From Bacteroidales bacterium (GTDB lineage: Bacteria; Bacteroidota; Bacteroidia; Bacteroidales; VadinHA17): DNA of 64,000 nt. The number at the start of each line of letters is the position of its first letter. The stretch's first letter is position 1. The stretch covers positions 310,001 through 374,000 of the forward strand of contig JADJLX010000001.1 in the NCBI GenBank assembly GCA_016709865.1. Reading direction: 5' to 3'. Position numbers and translations under genes: made by a program. The notes under the pieces are model-generated. The model was not told the DNA's origin, did no database searches, and saw only the letters and a program-made list of their open reading frames with translations. Below are positions 51,167-60,144 of this stretch, piece by piece.

Positions 51167-53968
51167 TCAATGTGCCTCAAACCAGTTATTCCCTGTTCCC
51201 CAGTCTACTTTAAGCGGAACATCAAGGGAAGCAGCATTAGACATTTCAAAAATCACCATATCCCTGAGTTTATCAAGTTCTTCTTTCTCTACCTCAAAAA
51301 TAAGTTCATCATGTACCTGAAGTAACATTCTTGAATTGAATTTTTCCGATTTCAGCCGTTCATCGATCTTCACCATGGCAATTTTTATTATATCAGCTGC
51401 AGAACCCTGGATAGGTGCATTAATTGCATTTCGTTCAGCATTTCCTCTCACCACCTGATTTCTCGAATGGATATCCGGCAAATAACGCTTTCTTCCAAAC
51501 ATTGTTGTAACATAACCCAGATCCCTCGCTTTCTTAATACTCTCATCCATGTATAATTTTACTCCCGGATAAGAACTGAAATATCCATCGATAAGGTCTT
51601 TTGCTTCCTTCCTTCCTATCGTAAGTCTTTCGGAAAGACCGTAAGAGGAAATTCCGTAAATTATGCCAAAGTTTGCGGTTTTCGCACGGCTGCGCATCTC
51701 CCTTGTTACATCTTTGATTTCAACTCCGAATATTTTTGATGCTGTAGCTGCATGTATATCATTTCCTGACAGAAAATCAGCAATCATTCCTTCGTCCTTG
51801 CTCAGATGTGCCATTAACCTCAGTTCGATCTGAGAATAGTCGGCTGAAAGAAAAATATGTCCCGGCTCCGGAACAAATGCTTTCCTTATCTCTCTGCCCC
51901 TTGCATCTCTTACCGGGATATTCTGCAGGTTCGGATTATTTGAACTTAGCCTGCCTGTTGAGGCAACGGCTTGATTATATGAAGTATGAATCCGTCCTGT
52001 ATTTTTATCCACAAGCAGAGGCAGTGCCTCAACATATGTCGACAACAGTTTCCTGAGCCCCCTGTATTCCAGTACTTTATCAACAATAGGATGTTTGTGT
52101 ACAAGTCGCTGCAGGATTTCTTCATTTGTAATAAACTGCCTTGTCTTTGTGACCTTTGCATTATCATCGAGCTTAAGCCTTACAAAAAGTATATCGCCCA
52201 ATTGCTTTGGTGAAGAAATATTAAATTCTGTCCCGGCAAGGGAATAGATCTCCTTTTCAAGTGAAATAATATCATCACGAAGGTTAACAGTAATTGATTT
52301 AAGATCCTCAAGATCTAACCTGACTCCATGCCTTTCCATAGTTGCCAGAACCCTGATAAGAGGCATCTCAATATTGCCGGAAAGGTCTCCCAGTCCCTCT
52401 TTAATTATTCTAGGTTCAAAGACATTTTTTAGCTGATAGGTAACATCAGCATCTTCCACGGCGTACTCCTTTAGTTTATCGAGTGGTACCGACCGCATAT
52501 TTTTCTGATTATTGCCTTTATCTCCGATAAGCGACTCTATATGAACCGGGCTGTACGAAAGATATGTTTCAGACAACAGGTTCATATTATGCCTCATGTC
52601 GGGCTCAAGCAGGTAATGGGCTATCATTGTATCAAAAAGCGGACCCGTTACCTCTATTCCATAGTTAGCAAGAACCTGAATATCAAATTTCATGTTCTGC
52701 CCTATTTTTCGAATATCCGGATTTTCAAAAACTGGTCTGAGTATTTCCAGAATTGTTTTTGTCTCCACTTGTGATTCAGGGAAATGAACAAGATAACCAG
52801 TACTTTTCTCCCATGAGAATGAAAGTGCCACCAATTCAGCATCAAGGGCATTTATGCTTGTGGTCTCAGAATCAAAGCAGAACTCTTTCAGGCCTGAAAC
52901 CTGCCTGACAAAATTCTTAAGTTCAGATTCATTCGCGATAACAGTATAGTTGTGGGATATGTCTTCAATGGATGTTTTTGCCACAGCGACAGAAGTTGGC
53001 TCTTCATCGAAAAGAGATCCCTGGGTTGAATCTTTAGGTGAAGAAGAGACTGTCTGAGTAACCCGCGGTTTCTCGGATTTATCGATCTCTGCAAGAATTC
53101 TGGTGGCAACTGTTTTGAATTCAAGCTCTTCAAAAAGCTCCTTCAGTTTATCTGCATCGGGAACCTCTTTAATAAGTGCCTTTTCATCGAATTCAACCGG
53201 GACAAACTGTTCAATAGTAACAAGTTTTTTTGAGAATTCTATCTGTTCTATGTTATTCTCAATTATCTCTTTTAGTTTACCTTTAAGTTTAGAAGTATTC
53301 TTAAACAGTTCTTCAACGCTTCCATATTCTGAAATCAGTTTCATTGCTGTTTTGGGTCCCACTCCGGGAGCGCCGGGGATATTATCGGCAGTATCACCCA
53401 TTAGAGCAAGGACATCAATTACCTGTTCCGGACGCTCTACACAGAATTCGCGCTTAATATCGTCAACCCCCCAGAGAATGGATTCATTCCCGCTTCTTGA
53501 GGGTTTCATCATAAATACATTCCCTGAAACAAGCTGCGCATAATCCTTATCAGGGGTCATCATAAATGTTGTAAACCCTCTGTCAGAAGCCAGTCTGGCA
53601 AGAGTTCCTATTACATCGTCGGCTTCATATCCCGGAAAGTCAATTACAGGTATTTTATAAGCCTCAATAAGTCTTTTTATATACGGCACAGCTTTCTTGA
53701 TGTCCTCCGGGGTCTCATCGCGATGTGCCTTATAATCCTTAAACATTACATGTCTGAATGTTGGCGTCGGAGTATCGAAAACGACAGCTATGTGAGTCGG
53801 CTTCTGTTTTTGAAGAACTTCCTCAAGAGTTAGCAAGAATCCAAAAATTGCAGAAGTATTGAGTCCTTTTGAAGTTACTCTCGGGTTTTTAATAAACGCA
53901 TAGTAAGCTCTGAAAATCAATGCATATGCATCTAAAAGGAATAGCTTTTTTGATTGGTTATCTGTCAT
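51167..53968 (-). CDS. polA: DNA polymerase I
   Basis: A 933-residue three-domain enzyme. The 5'-3' nuclease occupies about 1-290 (DAYALIFRAYYAF, PGYEADDVIG, GDTADNIPGAPGVGPKTA). The 3'-5' proofreading domain (about 340-530) retains its metal-binding motifs FDSETT, NMKFD and YAVEDAD. The polymerase domain has motif A (ADYSQIELRLMAH), motif B (RAKTANFGIIYG) and motif C (LLQVHDELIFEV). All active sites appear intact. It should act in Okazaki-fragment processing and repair. The gene is flanked on both sides by CCCCTAAAGGGG elements. Confidence 0.98.
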   Translation of the reverse strand: MTDNQSKKLFLLDAYALIFRAYYAFIKNPRVTSKGLNTSAIFGFLLTLEEVLQKQKPTHIAVVFDTPTPTFRHVMFKDYKAHRDETPEDIKKAVPYIKRLIEAYKIPVIDFPGYEADDVIGTLARLASDRGFTTFMMTPDKDYAQLVSGNVFMMKPSRSGNESILWGVDDIKREFCVERPEQVIDVLALMGDTADNIPGAPGVGPKTAMKLISEYGSVEELFKNTSKLKGKLKEIIENNIEQIEFSKKLVTIEQFVPVEFDEKALIKEVPDADKLKELFEELEFKTVATRILAEIDKSEKPRVTQTVSSSPKDSTQGSLFDEEPTSVAVAKTSIEDISHNYTVIANESELKNFVRQVSGLKEFCFDSETTSINALDAELVALSFSWEKSTGYLVHFPESQVETKTILEILRPVFENPDIRKIGQNMKFDIQVLANYGIEVTGPLFDTMIAHYLLEPDMRHNMNLLSETYLSYSPVHIESLIGDKGNNQKNMRSVPLDKLKEYAVEDADVTYQLKNVFEPRIIKEGLGDLSGNIEMPLIRVLATMERHGVRLDLEDLKSITVNLRDDIISLEKEIYSLAGTEFNISSPKQLGDILFVRLKLDDNAKVTKTRQFITNEEILQRLVHKHPIVDKVLEYRGLRKLLSTYVEALPLLVDKNTGRIHTSYNQAVASTGRLSSNNPNLQNIPVRDARGREIRKAFVPEPGHIFLSADYSQIELRLMAHLSKDEGMIADFLSGNDIHAATASKIFGVEIKDVTREMRSRAKTANFGIIYGISSYGLSERLTIGRKEAKDLIDGYFSSYPGVKLYMDESIKKARDLGYVTTMFGRKRYLPDIHSRNQVVRGNAERNAINAPIQGSAADIIKIAMVKIDERLKSEKFNSRMLLQVHDELIFEVEKEELDKLRDMVIFEMSNAASLDVPLKVDWGTGNNWFEAH

Positions 53969-54002
53969 ATTTATTGAGTAGTTTCAAATTACTTTTTATT
54001 TT

Positions 54003-54106
54003 GCCCCCCTGCCCCCCTAAAGGGGGGTTTATTACTGCAATTATCTGAATTTCACATATCTGTGTGGATTTAGCCCCCCTTTAGGGGGGATGGGGGGCGT
54101 TCATTA
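54003..54106. repeat. Composite CCCCTAAAGGGG element, copy 2
   Basis: CCCCCCTGCCCCCCTAAAGG (54003-54022 region) and GCCCCCCTTTAGGGGGGATG (54073-54092) bracket a core with TGCAATTATCTGAATTTCACATA. The right half overlaps the 3' end of queD and encodes its last residues. The core is homologous to that in the copy at 56366. Confidence 0.75.
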
Positions 54107-54549
54107 TCACTGGCAAACCATTCAGCAAATGAAGTGGCTGTTTCATAAAGTTTAAGACTATGGAGTGCAATCCCTTCCGGTAAATGGCTGGAAATTTTTT
54201 CTGCAAAATCAGCAACCAGGTTTTCACAGGTAGGCTGATAATCGACCAGAACGGTATTGCCGAATAATTTTGTAAACATGTCTCTTTTCTCCTTTTCATA
54301 CCGGCTGCTAACAACCACTGCGTGATCGAAAACACTGACAATCTCCTTTTTCACTATACTTTTGAGATCGGAAAAATCCATTACCATCCCATTCTTCGGG
54401 TTTTCAGGATTATCAATCGGAGTCCCGGCGATTGTCACAAAAAGTCGATATGAATGGCCATGAACGTTTCTGCAGGGCCCGTCATAATTCCAGAGGACAT
54501 GAGCCATTTCAAATGGAAACTCTTTGGTTACCCGTATTATTGAAGCCAT
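54070..54549 (-). CDS. queD: 6-carboxytetrahydropterin synthase
   Basis: A 159-residue enzyme of the PTPS/QueD family, the second step of queuosine and 7-deazapurine synthesis. Zinc ligands are His17, His30 and His32 (HGHSY); the catalytic Cys26 is in DGPCRN, and a catalytic Glu lies in LYETATS. The last ~11 residues (ERPPSPLKGG region) come from the CCCCTAAAGGGG element and are not part of the normal protein. No other queuosine gene is nearby. Confidence 0.95.
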   Translation of the reverse strand: MASIIRVTKEFPFEMAHVLWNYDGPCRNVHGHSYRLFVTIAGTPIDNPENPKNGMVMDFSDLKSIVKKEIVSVFDHAVVVSSRYEKEKRDMFTKLFGNTVLVDYQPTCENLVADFAEKISSHLPEGIALHSLKLYETATSFAEWFASDNERPPSPLKGG

Positions 54550-54677
54550 AATTGTTTTGTAATTTAATTGGTTACAAAATTAACCATTCAGAACGATAAA
54601 GGTTTAAAGTTTACACCTGCTTTTATCTGTTTAACGTTATTTATATCATTATTAATCGATGCAAAACAATAAAGTCG

Positions 54678-54685
54678 TACCTTTG
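54678..54685 (+). promoter_or_regulatory. Probable -7 promoter element of the acyl-CoA ligase gene
   Basis: TACCTTTG matches TAnnTTTG. Transcription would start near 54691, after the first in-frame ATG (54659) and before ATG 54716, supporting the latter as the start. No good TTTG occurs at -33. Confidence 0.5.
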
Positions 54686-54715
54686 CATTTCATAATTTGC
54701 TTAATAATAGGGCAT

Positions 54716-56362
54716 ATGGAAGAAACTAGTATCAGGATGACTTTTCCTGCAATGTTCAATGAAACATTGAGAAAGTTCGGGAAGCAGAATGCCTATGCAT
54801 TTGTTGGAGAAGAGCCCAAAAGCTACGAAAGAGTTAATACAGAAGTTCTGGCTTTAATTGCATTTCTTGAGAAGAATGGGATTCGTCCGGGGGATAAGGT
54901 GGCGCTACTTAGCGCCAATATGCCAAACTGGGCCGTTGCATTTTTTTCTGTTACTTTCATGGGAGCAGTAATCGTTCCTATTCTGCCCGATTTTTCAGCA
55001 ACCGAGGTGGGAAATGTTCTGGAACACTCGGGAGCAAAAGCTATTTTCATTTCAACTTCTCTTCTGACCAGAATTGAAGGATTTAAGTCGGATGAACTTA
55101 GAACAGGTATACTTGTTGAGGATTTTTCGCTTCTCTTCTCTGAAAAGGGATCCGGTGTTTTTGATCTTGCTGCTGTTCCAACAGGAAAATATGATGTTAA
55201 AGAAGAAGATCTTGCGTCAATTATCTACACATCAGGTACAACGGGCCGTTCAAAGGGTGTGATGCTTACACACAAGAACATTACATTCAATGCCCTTAAA
55301 GGCAAAGTTATACAGCCAATGGATGAAAATGACAAGTTTTTATCTGTTCTCCCGTTATCGCATACGTATGAGAATACTCTTGGCTTAATACTGCCAATGC
55401 TGTGTGGCTGCTGTGTTTATTATCTCAGAAAACCTCCGACACCTGCTGTTCTTATACCTGCTATGGAAGAAGTTAAACCTACCGTTATGCTTACTGTCCC
55501 GCTTATAATGGAAAAGATTTACTTCAATAAGATAATGCCAACTTTCAGGGACAAGCTTATTCTCCGACTACTCTATAAAGTTCCCCTTTTCAGGAAGAAA
55601 CTGAATGAAGCTGCCGGTAAAAAACTTTATAAAACGTTTGGCGGACATTTGAAGTTTTACGGAATAGGAGGCGCTAAGCTTAACAGGGCTGTAGAAAAGT
55701 TTCTTATCGAAGCAAAATTCCCTTATGCTATTGGTTATGGACTTACTGAAACCGCTCCTTTGCTCGCAGGCGCGAATCCGAGTAAATCAGTTTTTGAGTC
55801 AACAGGACCGAAAATAGAAGGAATTGACCTGATAATAAATAATCCTGACAAAAAAACCGGGGAAGGTGAGATCTGGGTAAAAGGTCCGAACGTAATGAAG
55901 GGCTATTATAAGGAGCCGGAAATGACAAGAGAGGTTCTCACCCCTGATGGCTGGTTTAAAACAGGCGACCTTGGAACGCTTGACAAAAACGAGAACCTTT
56001 ACATCAAAGGCAGACTTAAGAATATGATATTAAGCTCAAGCGGAGAGAATATATATCCTGAAGAAATAGAGTCAATTATAAACAATTTCAAGTTTGTTGT
56101 TGAGTCTCTGGTTGTCCAGCAAAAAGGAAAGCTGGTGGCAATGGTTCATATAAACATGGAGGAGTTAGAGAAAAAGTACCAGCACATGAAAGATGACATG
56201 ACTGAAAAGTTTGAGGAAAAGAAAGAGGAATTACTTGCAGAACTTAAAGAATACGTCAATTCGCAGGTAAATAAATTCAGCCAGATCCAGAAAATAATTC
56301 TCCAGCCTATGCCATTTCAGAAAACGGCTACATTGAAGATTAAGAGGTTTTTATATACTTAA
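54716..56362 (+). CDS. Long-chain acyl-CoA synthetase-like AMP-binding enzyme
   Basis: A 548-residue adenylate-forming enzyme. It has the P-loop IYTSGTTGRSKGVMLTH, the YGLTETAP motif, the TGDLG hinge region and the terminal lysine region (KTATLKIKR). Overall it fits fatty-acid--CoA ligases (FACS/AMP-binding, PF00501), which activate fatty acids with ATP. ATG 54716 (HMEETS) lies after the predicted transcription start; the frame from 54659 adds a hydrophobic 19-residue extension with no support. Substrate chain length cannot be told. Confidence 0.92.
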   Translation: MEETSIRMTFPAMFNETLRKFGKQNAYAFVGEEPKSYERVNTEVLALIAFLEKNGIRPGDKVALLSANMPNWAVAFFSVTFMGAVIVPILPDFSATEVGNVLEHSGAKAIFISTSLLTRIEGFKSDELRTGILVEDFSLLFSEKGSGVFDLAAVPTGKYDVKEEDLASIIYTSGTTGRSKGVMLTHKNITFNALKGKVIQPMDENDKFLSVLPLSHTYENTLGLILPMLCGCCVYYLRKPPTPAVLIPAMEEVKPTVMLTVPLIMEKIYFNKIMPTFRDKLILRLLYKVPLFRKKLNEAAGKKLYKTFGGHLKFYGIGGAKLNRAVEKFLIEAKFPYAIGYGLTETAPLLAGANPSKSVFESTGPKIEGIDLIINNPDKKTGEGEIWVKGPNVMKGYYKEPEMTREVLTPDGWFKTGDLGTLDKNENLYIKGRLKNMILSSSGENIYPEEIESIINNFKFVVESLVVQQKGKLVAMVHINMEELEKKYQHMKDDMTEKFEEKKEELLAELKEYVNSQVNKFSQIQKIILQPMPFQKTATLKIKRFLYT

Positions 56363-56365
56363 AGA

Positions 56366-56489
56366 CACCCCTCTGCCCTCCGGGCATCTCCCCTGGAAGG
56401 GGAGAAAATTCCTGCAATTAATCGAATTTCTATAACATCCGGAAATCCCTCCCCCTCTCAGGGGGAGAGGCCGAAGGCCGAGGGGGTTA
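56366..56489. repeat. Composite G/C-run inverted repeat, copy 3 with shared core
   Basis: ACCCCTCTGCCCTCCGGGCA and CCCCTGGAAGGGGAG at the left, and CCCTCCCCCTCTCAGGGGGA plus GGCCGAAGGCCGAGGGGG at the right, bracket a core TGCAATTAATCGAATTTC followed by TATAACATCCGG. The core matches those at 54003 and 31783. It lies between the acyl-CoA ligase and the convergent sod gene. Confidence 0.7.
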
Positions 56490-56505
56490 AATGGTGATGC
56501 AGATA

Positions 56506-57231
56506 CTATTTTCCTGCCTCAGCAAATCTCTTATTCACTTCATTCCAGTTTACAACATTCCAGAATGCATCAATGTATTCCGGTCTGCGGTTCTGATACT
56601 TGAGATAATATGCATGTTCCCATACATCAAGAGCCAGAAGGGGGGTTCCTTTAACAGTTGCATTATCCATCAAAGGATTGTCCTGATATGGAGTGCTGCC
56701 AACAGCAAGATTTTTATCGGCATTTACATATAACCAGGCCCAACCGCTGCCAAAACGTGTTTTTGCTGCTGTATTGAATACTTCTTTGAATTTATCAAAA
56801 GATCCAAATGCTTTGTTTATTGCAGCTGTAAGTTCAGCCGATGGAGCTGTTGATCCGGTTCCCATACTGTTCCAGAAAAAGACATGATTATAAAATCCGC
56901 CGCCATTATTCCTGACAGCATCAGATTGTTTCGACATGGATGCAAAAATATCTGACAACGTCATCGATTCGAGAGGAGTGCCCTTTATTGCATTGACAAA
57001 ATTTGTAAAATATGCGCGGTGATGCTTGTCATAATGTATTTCCATTGTCCTGGCGTCAATATAAGGCTCCAGAGCATTATAAGCATATGGTAATGCCGGA
57101 AACTCTGTAACAGGAGATTCTTCAATCCCCGAAGACTTCAAACTGCCCGGATTGGAAGCAGTTATATTCAGGCTAATAAAAGCCACTGCTAAAAACAACC
57201 CGGCTGACTTCAACAAATTTCTGATTTTCAT
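56506..57231 (-). CDS. Exported Fe/Mn superoxide dismutase
   Basis: A 241-residue superoxide dismutase with an N-terminal signal peptide ([21 protein letters not shown]) and a ~20-residue linker, so the enzyme should act outside the cytoplasm. ATG 57231 starts the signal; the frame from 57252 adds seven residues. Metal ligands are His66 (EIHYDKHH), His116 (YNHVFFW) and the Asp/His of [22 protein letters not shown] resembles the Mn/cambialistic type rather than AAQ-x-W-NH of Fe enzymes, but the metal is not certain. It is divergent from the respiratory operon at 57403. Confidence 0.93.
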   Translation of the reverse strand: MKIRNLLKSAGLFLAVAFISLNITASNPGSLKSSGIEESPVTEFPALPYAYNALEPYIDARTMEIHYDKHHRAYFTNFVNAIKGTPLESMTLSDIFASMSKQSDAVRNNGGGFYNHVFFWNSMGTGSTAPSAELTAAINKAFGSFDKFKEVFNTAAKTRFGSGWAWLYVNADKNLAVGSTPYQDNPLMDNATVKGTPLLALDVWEHAYYLKYQNRRPEYIDAFWNVVNWNEVNKRFAEAGK

Positions 57232-57402
57232 AATAATAATTGTTTTATGCATTTAACATCCGAAATCTCAGATTGTTCATATAAAGTTAATAATCTTGCC
57301 ATAACTGTATGTTTTTTGGCACGTTTAAGATAAATGGCGAAAAATTTCATACTTTTATAAAAGTTATTAACCTGTAACCGCCTAACATTAAATTTATTGA
57401 AT

Positions 57403-57759
57403 ATGAAGAAGTACAACCTAACAGCAGGATTTATTCTTTTTGTCTTAGTTCTGGCTTTTACATCATGTAAAGAGGGTGGCAAAAAAACAGAAAAAGACAC
57501 AAAACTGATGGAGGCAGAGGCTATAGAAGTGTCGATTGGTGGAATGACTTGTCTGGGTTGCGAACAGACGATTCAGAAAAACGTTTCTAAACTCGAAGGA
57601 ATAAAGTCGGTAAAAGCATCATTTACTGTAGGAAATGCATTAATAGAATATTATCCTGGAATGGTTGATTCCATTAAAATAAAAGAAGCAATTACCGGCT
57701 CCGGGTATACTGTAAAAAAATTCATTCCTTCTCCACAGGAGGAAATAACAAAAGAGTAA
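57403..57759 (+). CDS. HMA-domain copper-binding lipoprotein
   Basis: A 118-residue protein with a lipobox (LAFTSC, Cys22) and one heavy-metal-associated domain (about 40-110) with the metal motif GMTCLGC (Cys50 and Cys53). It should be anchored in the periplasm and bind Cu(I) or another soft metal. ATG 57403 is chosen over TTG 57397. It is 42 bp upstream of the Fe-S gene and heads the operon containing SCO1 and the oxidase, so a copper chaperone for oxidase assembly is a reasonable inference. Confidence 0.9.
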   Translation: MKKYNLTAGFILFVLVLAFTSCKEGGKKTEKDTKLMEAEAIEVSIGGMTCLGCEQTIQKNVSKLEGIKSVKASFTVGNALIEYYPGMVDSIKIKEAITGSGYTVKKFIPSPQEEITKE

Positions 57760-57801
57760 ACGAAAAATAATATTTGTCTCCGTTATTTCAACAGGAATTT
57801 T

Positions 57802-58776
57802 ATGAGTAAAAAAGATAAGGAAAAAAGTTCTGAAGATCCTAAAATAGACGAGATACTTGAATCATCACGTCGCGATTTTCTGAAGAAAGTAGGAATAGTA
57901 GGTGCTGCATCTGTTGCAGGAGCTGCTGCTATTTATTCAGGATATCGTTATGAACATGCCAAATCAGACGGTGAGTCTGTTAAGGTATTAACAGAAGATA
58001 ATCGCCTTGTTCTGATTCCAAAAGATCAGATGAAGGATTATAAACCTGATCCGAAACGCCTGCTCTTAAGAGGAAGAGACGGAATAAAAGGGAAAAAGTG
58101 GGTCATGATAATTGACCTTTCAAAGTGCAGAAATGCAAGGAAATGTGTTAATGCATGTCAGGGTGCACACCATCTGAGGCCATACGAATATCACATAAAT
58201 ACACTTCAGATGCAGGAATCTGTAAACACTCCTGCATACCATATGCCAAAACCATGTCAGCACTGTGATAATCCTCCATGTGTTTCTGTTTGTCCTGTTG
58301 ATGCAACATTTAAAAGGCAGGATGGCATTGTGCTTATTGATAATGAAAGATGCATTGGTTGCCGTTTTTGTATGGCAGCCTGTCCTTATTCAGCACGTAT
58401 GTTTCACTGGCAGGAACCTCTTGCTGCAGAAGCTGATAAAGGCAAAGAATATGATATTGAACTGAATGTTCCTCAGAAAAAAGGAACAATTTCAAAGTGT
58501 CTTTTCAGTGCTGACCGCCTGCGCGAAGGAGCACTGCCTTATTGTGTATCTGCATGTCCAAACGGAGTATTTTATTTTGGTGATGAGAATGAAAACGCAG
58601 TTACAAACGGGACAACCAAGGAAACCGTTAACCTGAAAGAGCTTCTTGAAAAGAATGGCGCCTACAGGCTTATGGCAGAACTTGGAACAAAGCCAAGGGT
58701 TTATTATCTTCCTCCAAAAAACAGAATATTTGATTTTGAAAAGGGAGAAGAACAGGAATATAAGGAATTAACATAA
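57802..58776 (+). CDS. Tat-exported multi-cluster Fe-S protein
   Basis: A 324-residue periplasmic electron carrier. The Tat motif SRRDFLKK is at 22-29, followed by a hydrophobic stretch. Four Fe-S motif groups occur: C109-x5-C115-x3-C119; C152/C155/C160/C164; C184/C187/C190/C194; and C233 with C248/C252. In the first group the usual second Cys of C-x2-C-x2-C-x3-C is Ala, so that site may hold a 3Fe-4S cluster or use another ligand. The family is that of HybA/NrfC/ActB-like subunits. The next gene, an NrfD-like membrane protein, overlaps its stop by one base and is its likely partner. Confidence 0.9.
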   Translation: MSKKDKEKSSEDPKIDEILESSRRDFLKKVGIVGAASVAGAAAIYSGYRYEHAKSDGESVKVLTEDNRLVLIPKDQMKDYKPDPKRLLLRGRDGIKGKKWVMIIDLSKCRNARKCVNACQGAHHLRPYEYHINTLQMQESVNTPAYHMPKPCQHCDNPPCVSVCPVDATFKRQDGIVLIDNERCIGCRFCMAACPYSARMFHWQEPLAAEADKGKEYDIELNVPQKKGTISKCLFSADRLREGALPYCVSACPNGVFYFGDENENAVTNGTTKETVNLKELLEKNGAYRLMAELGTKPRVYYLPPKNRIFDFEKGEEQEYKELT

Positions 58777-60140
58777 TGGCCTACAAAATGTCAGGATCTC
58801 AAATAAAATCTGAAGGTTACAGCGAAAGACTTGAAACAGTCTCTTCTGATATCTTAAGAAATGTAAGGTTCAACAAAGGATTTATTCTTTGGATGGGATT
58901 TCTTATTTTAGCACTTGCTGCTTGTCTTTTCGCATATTATATTCAGCTAAGGAAAGGACTTGGAGTAACCGGGCTCCGCGATGTTACCAGCTGGGGTATG
59001 TATATAGCCAACTTTGTCTTTTTCGTCGCAACAAGTCTGGTTGGAATGCTTATCAGTTCTGTTCTTGGTCTTTCGGGAGCACAATGGGTCAAACCAATTG
59101 CCCGTATAGCTGAAATTATTGCTGTTGCGTTCGCAGCTGTCGCAGGATTAGTTATCATTTCCGACATGGGACGTCCCGACAGGCTTCCGTATGTGTTCCT
59201 TTTCGGGAGAGTTCAGTCGCCTATACTCTGGGACGTAACTGTTGTAACGACATACTTTTTCGTCAGCCTTCTTCTTTGGTTTCTTCCTGTTATTCCCGAT
59301 CTGGCTATTGCAAAAACAAGGCTTAACGGGAGGCCCGGTATTTTAATCAAAGTATATGAACTGCTCTCTTTAAAATGGATACACCACCCGAAGCAATATG
59401 AAATTCTCAGGCAGGCAATGCGCGTTCTTCTGATTCTCATTGTTCCGCTTGCCTTTGCAATACATACCGTCACTTCGTGGCTCTTTGCAGTTACTCCCCG
59501 TCCGGGCTGGGACAGCTCAATATTCGGCCCATACTTTATTTCAGGAGCATTTGTTTCAGGAACGGCTGCAGTAATTATTGCAATGTATTTTTTCAGGGTA
59601 AGTTATAAGCTTCAGAAATATCTTACTGAGGATCATTTTGAAAAAATAGGCCGGGTACTCGTACTGGTCTCAATAGTATATCTCTATTTCAACCTGAATG
59701 AGTTTATGGTACCCGGATATAAGCTGAAATCACTTGATGCAATTCATCTCAAAGAACTATTTGCCGGTGAATACGCACCTCTGTTCTGGGGAGTACAACT
59801 TTTAGGACTTGTTATCCCTGTGATTCTTCTTTTGTTCAGAAGATTCCGAAAACCGTTCCCGATGCTTATTATTTCTATTGCTGTTCTGGCTGCTGCCTGG
59901 CTTAAAAGATATATTATCGTTGTCCCCCCTCAGGGTCATCCGTTTCTTCCTGTTCAGCATGTTCCTGTTGAGTGGGTTATCTATAAGCCAACACTAATTG
60001 AAACAGCAGTAACTTTTGCTTCGATAATTCTTGTTCTGATAATAGTTACGGTTTTATCAAAATTGTTTCCGATACTTCCTATCTGGGAGCTTGCTGAAGA
60101 TGAATCCGGATCTGACATAGACAAAACAGATAATAATTAA
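58776..60140 (+). CDS. NrfD/PsrC-like quinol-interacting membrane protein
   Basis: A 454-residue membrane protein with about 10 hydrophobic helices, matching the NrfD (PF03916) family that links periplasmic Fe-S subunits to the quinone pool. Typical segments are RDVTSWGMYIANFVFFVATS, SDMGRPDRLPYVFLFGRVQSP and HTVTSWLFAVTPRPGWDSS, as in polysulfide reductase PsrC and ActC. It begins inside the stop codon of the Fe-S gene. Direction of electron flow cannot be read directly; with the oxidase downstream, quinol oxidation is the favoured inference. Confidence 0.9.
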   Translation: MAYKMSGSQIKSEGYSERLETVSSDILRNVRFNKGFILWMGFLILALAACLFAYYIQLRKGLGVTGLRDVTSWGMYIANFVFFVATSLVGMLISSVLGLSGAQWVKPIARIAEIIAVAFAAVAGLVIISDMGRPDRLPYVFLFGRVQSPILWDVTVVTTYFFVSLLLWFLPVIPDLAIAKTRLNGRPGILIKVYELLSLKWIHHPKQYEILRQAMRVLLILIVPLAFAIHTVTSWLFAVTPRPGWDSSIFGPYFISGAFVSGTAAVIIAMYFFRVSYKLQKYLTEDHFEKIGRVLVLVSIVYLYFNLNEFMVPGYKLKSLDAIHLKELFAGEYAPLFWGVQLLGLVIPVILLLFRRFRKPFPMLIISIAVLAAAWLKRYIIVVPPQGHPFLPVQHVPVEWVIYKPTLIETAVTFASIILVLIIVTVLSKLFPILPIWELAEDESGSDIDKTDNN

Positions 60141-60144
60141 ACTT

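Noticed and set aside
57314-57333. TTTTGGCACGTTTAAGA upstream of the oxidase operon as a sigma-54 promoter
   Set aside because: The GG is not followed by GC ten bases later, so the spacing and -12 element fail.
57802-60140. Calling the Fe-S/NrfD pair a complete alternative complex III or a hydrogenase module
   Set aside because: The large ActB half, ActD/ActF and any hydrogenase subunit are absent from the visible sequence.
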